The notes beneath the pieces were generated by a model. The model saw nothing but the letters and a program-made list of their open reading frames with translations, did no database searches and had not been told where the DNA came from. Of a stretch of DNA of 44,616 nucleotides, positions 43,740-44,616 are shown one piece after another. Numbering within the stretch: the first letter of the stretch is position 1; every line of letters starts with the position of its first letter. The DNA lies in the NCBI GenBank assembly GCA_012799365.1, contig JAAZLJ010000147.1:1-44616 (forward strand), written 5' to 3'. The position numbers and the translations under genes were made by a program. This stretch comes from Syntrophomonadaceae bacterium. Lineage in GTDB: Bacteria > Bacillota > Syntrophomonadia > Syntrophomonadales > Syntrophothermaceae.

Positions 43740-43870
43740 TACAGGCTCAACTCCTTCAGTCCGTGGTTTTAGCCACTATCACTGCGATATTTCAATTTAT
43801 ACTATGCAAAATTAATAGAAATGGTTACAGTAAGCTCGTCCCCCTGTCAGGCAGATGTTGAATACCTTCC

Positions 43871-44616
43871 TTATCCAAGGTAACTCATTATGATATCCAC
43901 GATCTCCTGCAGGGCTTCCGGTTTACCTTCTTTCTGCATGCTTTCCGCCATCCTCCGCAGTCGGGATGGGTCATTTCTAAGTTTTTCCACCCGATCAAAC
44001 AGCACATCTCCATCCAGAAACTCGTCAATTATTACCTGGGCCGCTCCTTTAGCTTTCAGGCTGAGTGCATTTTTCTCCTGGTGGTTCTCGGCTGCATAGG
44101 GATAAGGCACCAGAATAGCTGGAACCCCCAGAACTGCAAGCTCTGCCAGAGTAGCCGCTCCTGCCCGGCATACCACCAGGCTGGCAGCGGCCAGAGCATC
44201 TTCTATATTTGACATATAGGGCAGCACCTTTAGCGTTAACACACCCCTGCCTCCGGTTGGTCGGGGCAGTTCTCTTATCATTTCATTATAACCTGTTTCC
44301 CCGGTTATCCATAATATTTGTATTTTTTCCATTAAATATCGCTCGATTACGCGCAGCATGGCCTGGTTTATGCTCATAGCCCCCCGACTGCCCCCGAAAG
44401 CCACCAGGGTAAATATCCCCTCAGAAAACCCAAGCTGGCGAAGTCCTTCGTTTCTACGAGCCGCCAGGATCTCCGACCGTACCGGCAGCCCGGTCACCGA
44501 CACCCGCCGAGCTTTCAGGTATTCCTGGGCCTCGGCAAAAGTCAGCAAGACATGCTCCACCCTTCCGGCCACAGCGCGGTTGGCCAACCCCGGATAAGCA
44601 TTCTGCTCGTGAATAA
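43871..44616 (-). CDS. murG: MurG lipid II synthase, N-terminus cut by window edge
   Basis: MurG adds GlcNAc to lipid I at the inner membrane face. The frame is open to the edge, with IHEQNAYPGLANRA in the first visible codons, so the start lies outside. The C-terminal donor domain shows VAFGGSRGAMSINQA and AGAATLAELAVLGVPAILVPYPYAAENHQ, the UDP-GlcNAc site. The visible 248 residues run to a normal C-terminus. The 131 bases to murC hold only a worn AT-rich stretch. Confidence 0.94.
   Translation of the reverse strand, partial: IHEQNAYPGLANRAVAGRVEHVLLTFAEAQEYLKARRVSVTGLPVRSEILAARRNEGLRQLGFSEGIFTLVAFGGSRGAMSINQAMLRVIERYLMEKIQILWITGETGYNEMIRELPRPTGGRGVLTLKVLPYMSNIEDALAAASLVVCRAGAATLAELAVLGVPAILVPYPYAAENHQEKNALSLKAKGAAQVIIDEFLDGDVLFDRVEKLRNDPSRLRRMAESMQKEGKPEALQEIVDIIMSYLG

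Overview
The window reads as a vegetative chromosome segment of a spore-forming, Gram-positive, anaerobic Firmicute of the class Clostridia. The evidence is the set of genes: sigE, sigG, spoIIGA and spoIIR (sporulation), divIVA, sepF and ftsA/ftsZ (Gram-positive division), a PyrR-attenuated pyr operon, a T-box in front of ileS, and the oxygen-sensitive class III ribonucleotide reductase NrdD/NrdG. Gene content and order recall the Syntrophomonadaceae/Peptococcaceae, but I cannot place it to genus. All but two genes are on the minus strand, so the window is read from right to left.

Right to left: murG (cut by the window edge), murC, murA, ftsQ/divIB, a DUF881 gene, sbp, ftsA and ftsZ form the cell-wall/division cluster (44616-36835). 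A terminator and a candidate Spo0A-type promoter separate it from the mother-cell/forespore sigma block spoIIGA-sigE-sigG-spoIIR (36584-33218). Then come ylmC, nrdR, nrdD and nrdG, with a pair of NrdR boxes upstream of nrdR. The middle holds pgeF, a response regulator/PAS histidine kinase pair, a HlyD-like adaptor gene, yggS, sepF, proC, yggT, a U32 peptidase-like gene, divIVA, yggU, nth and an unrecognised membrane coiled-coil protein whose C-terminus has a HEPN-like RNxxxH motif. A plus-strand L,D-transpeptidase converges on that gene. Next are ileS with its T-box (Ile specifier ATC), an ACT/PFL (DUF711) pair, a DUF5665 gene, a YteA-type zinc finger gene, a glycosyltransferase, lspA and rluD. 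The left end is the pyrimidine operon pyrR-pyrB-pyrC-pyrK-pyrD-pyrF-pyrE, with a good sigma-A promoter inside the end of rluD and two PyrR attenuators. carA and carB are absent from their usual place between pyrC and pyrK.

Nearly every larger intergenic gap contains copies or halves of one dispersed repeat family. It is built from CGCAGAT / ACGCTGAT units in inverted orientation at the two ends, often around a central palindrome with GGTTAACC. This is the most striking non-genic structure here. It also creates false upstream start codons for several genes. Apart from this family and the HEPN-like protein, the region is a conserved housekeeping and sporulation segment. I did not find a clearly new multi-gene system.
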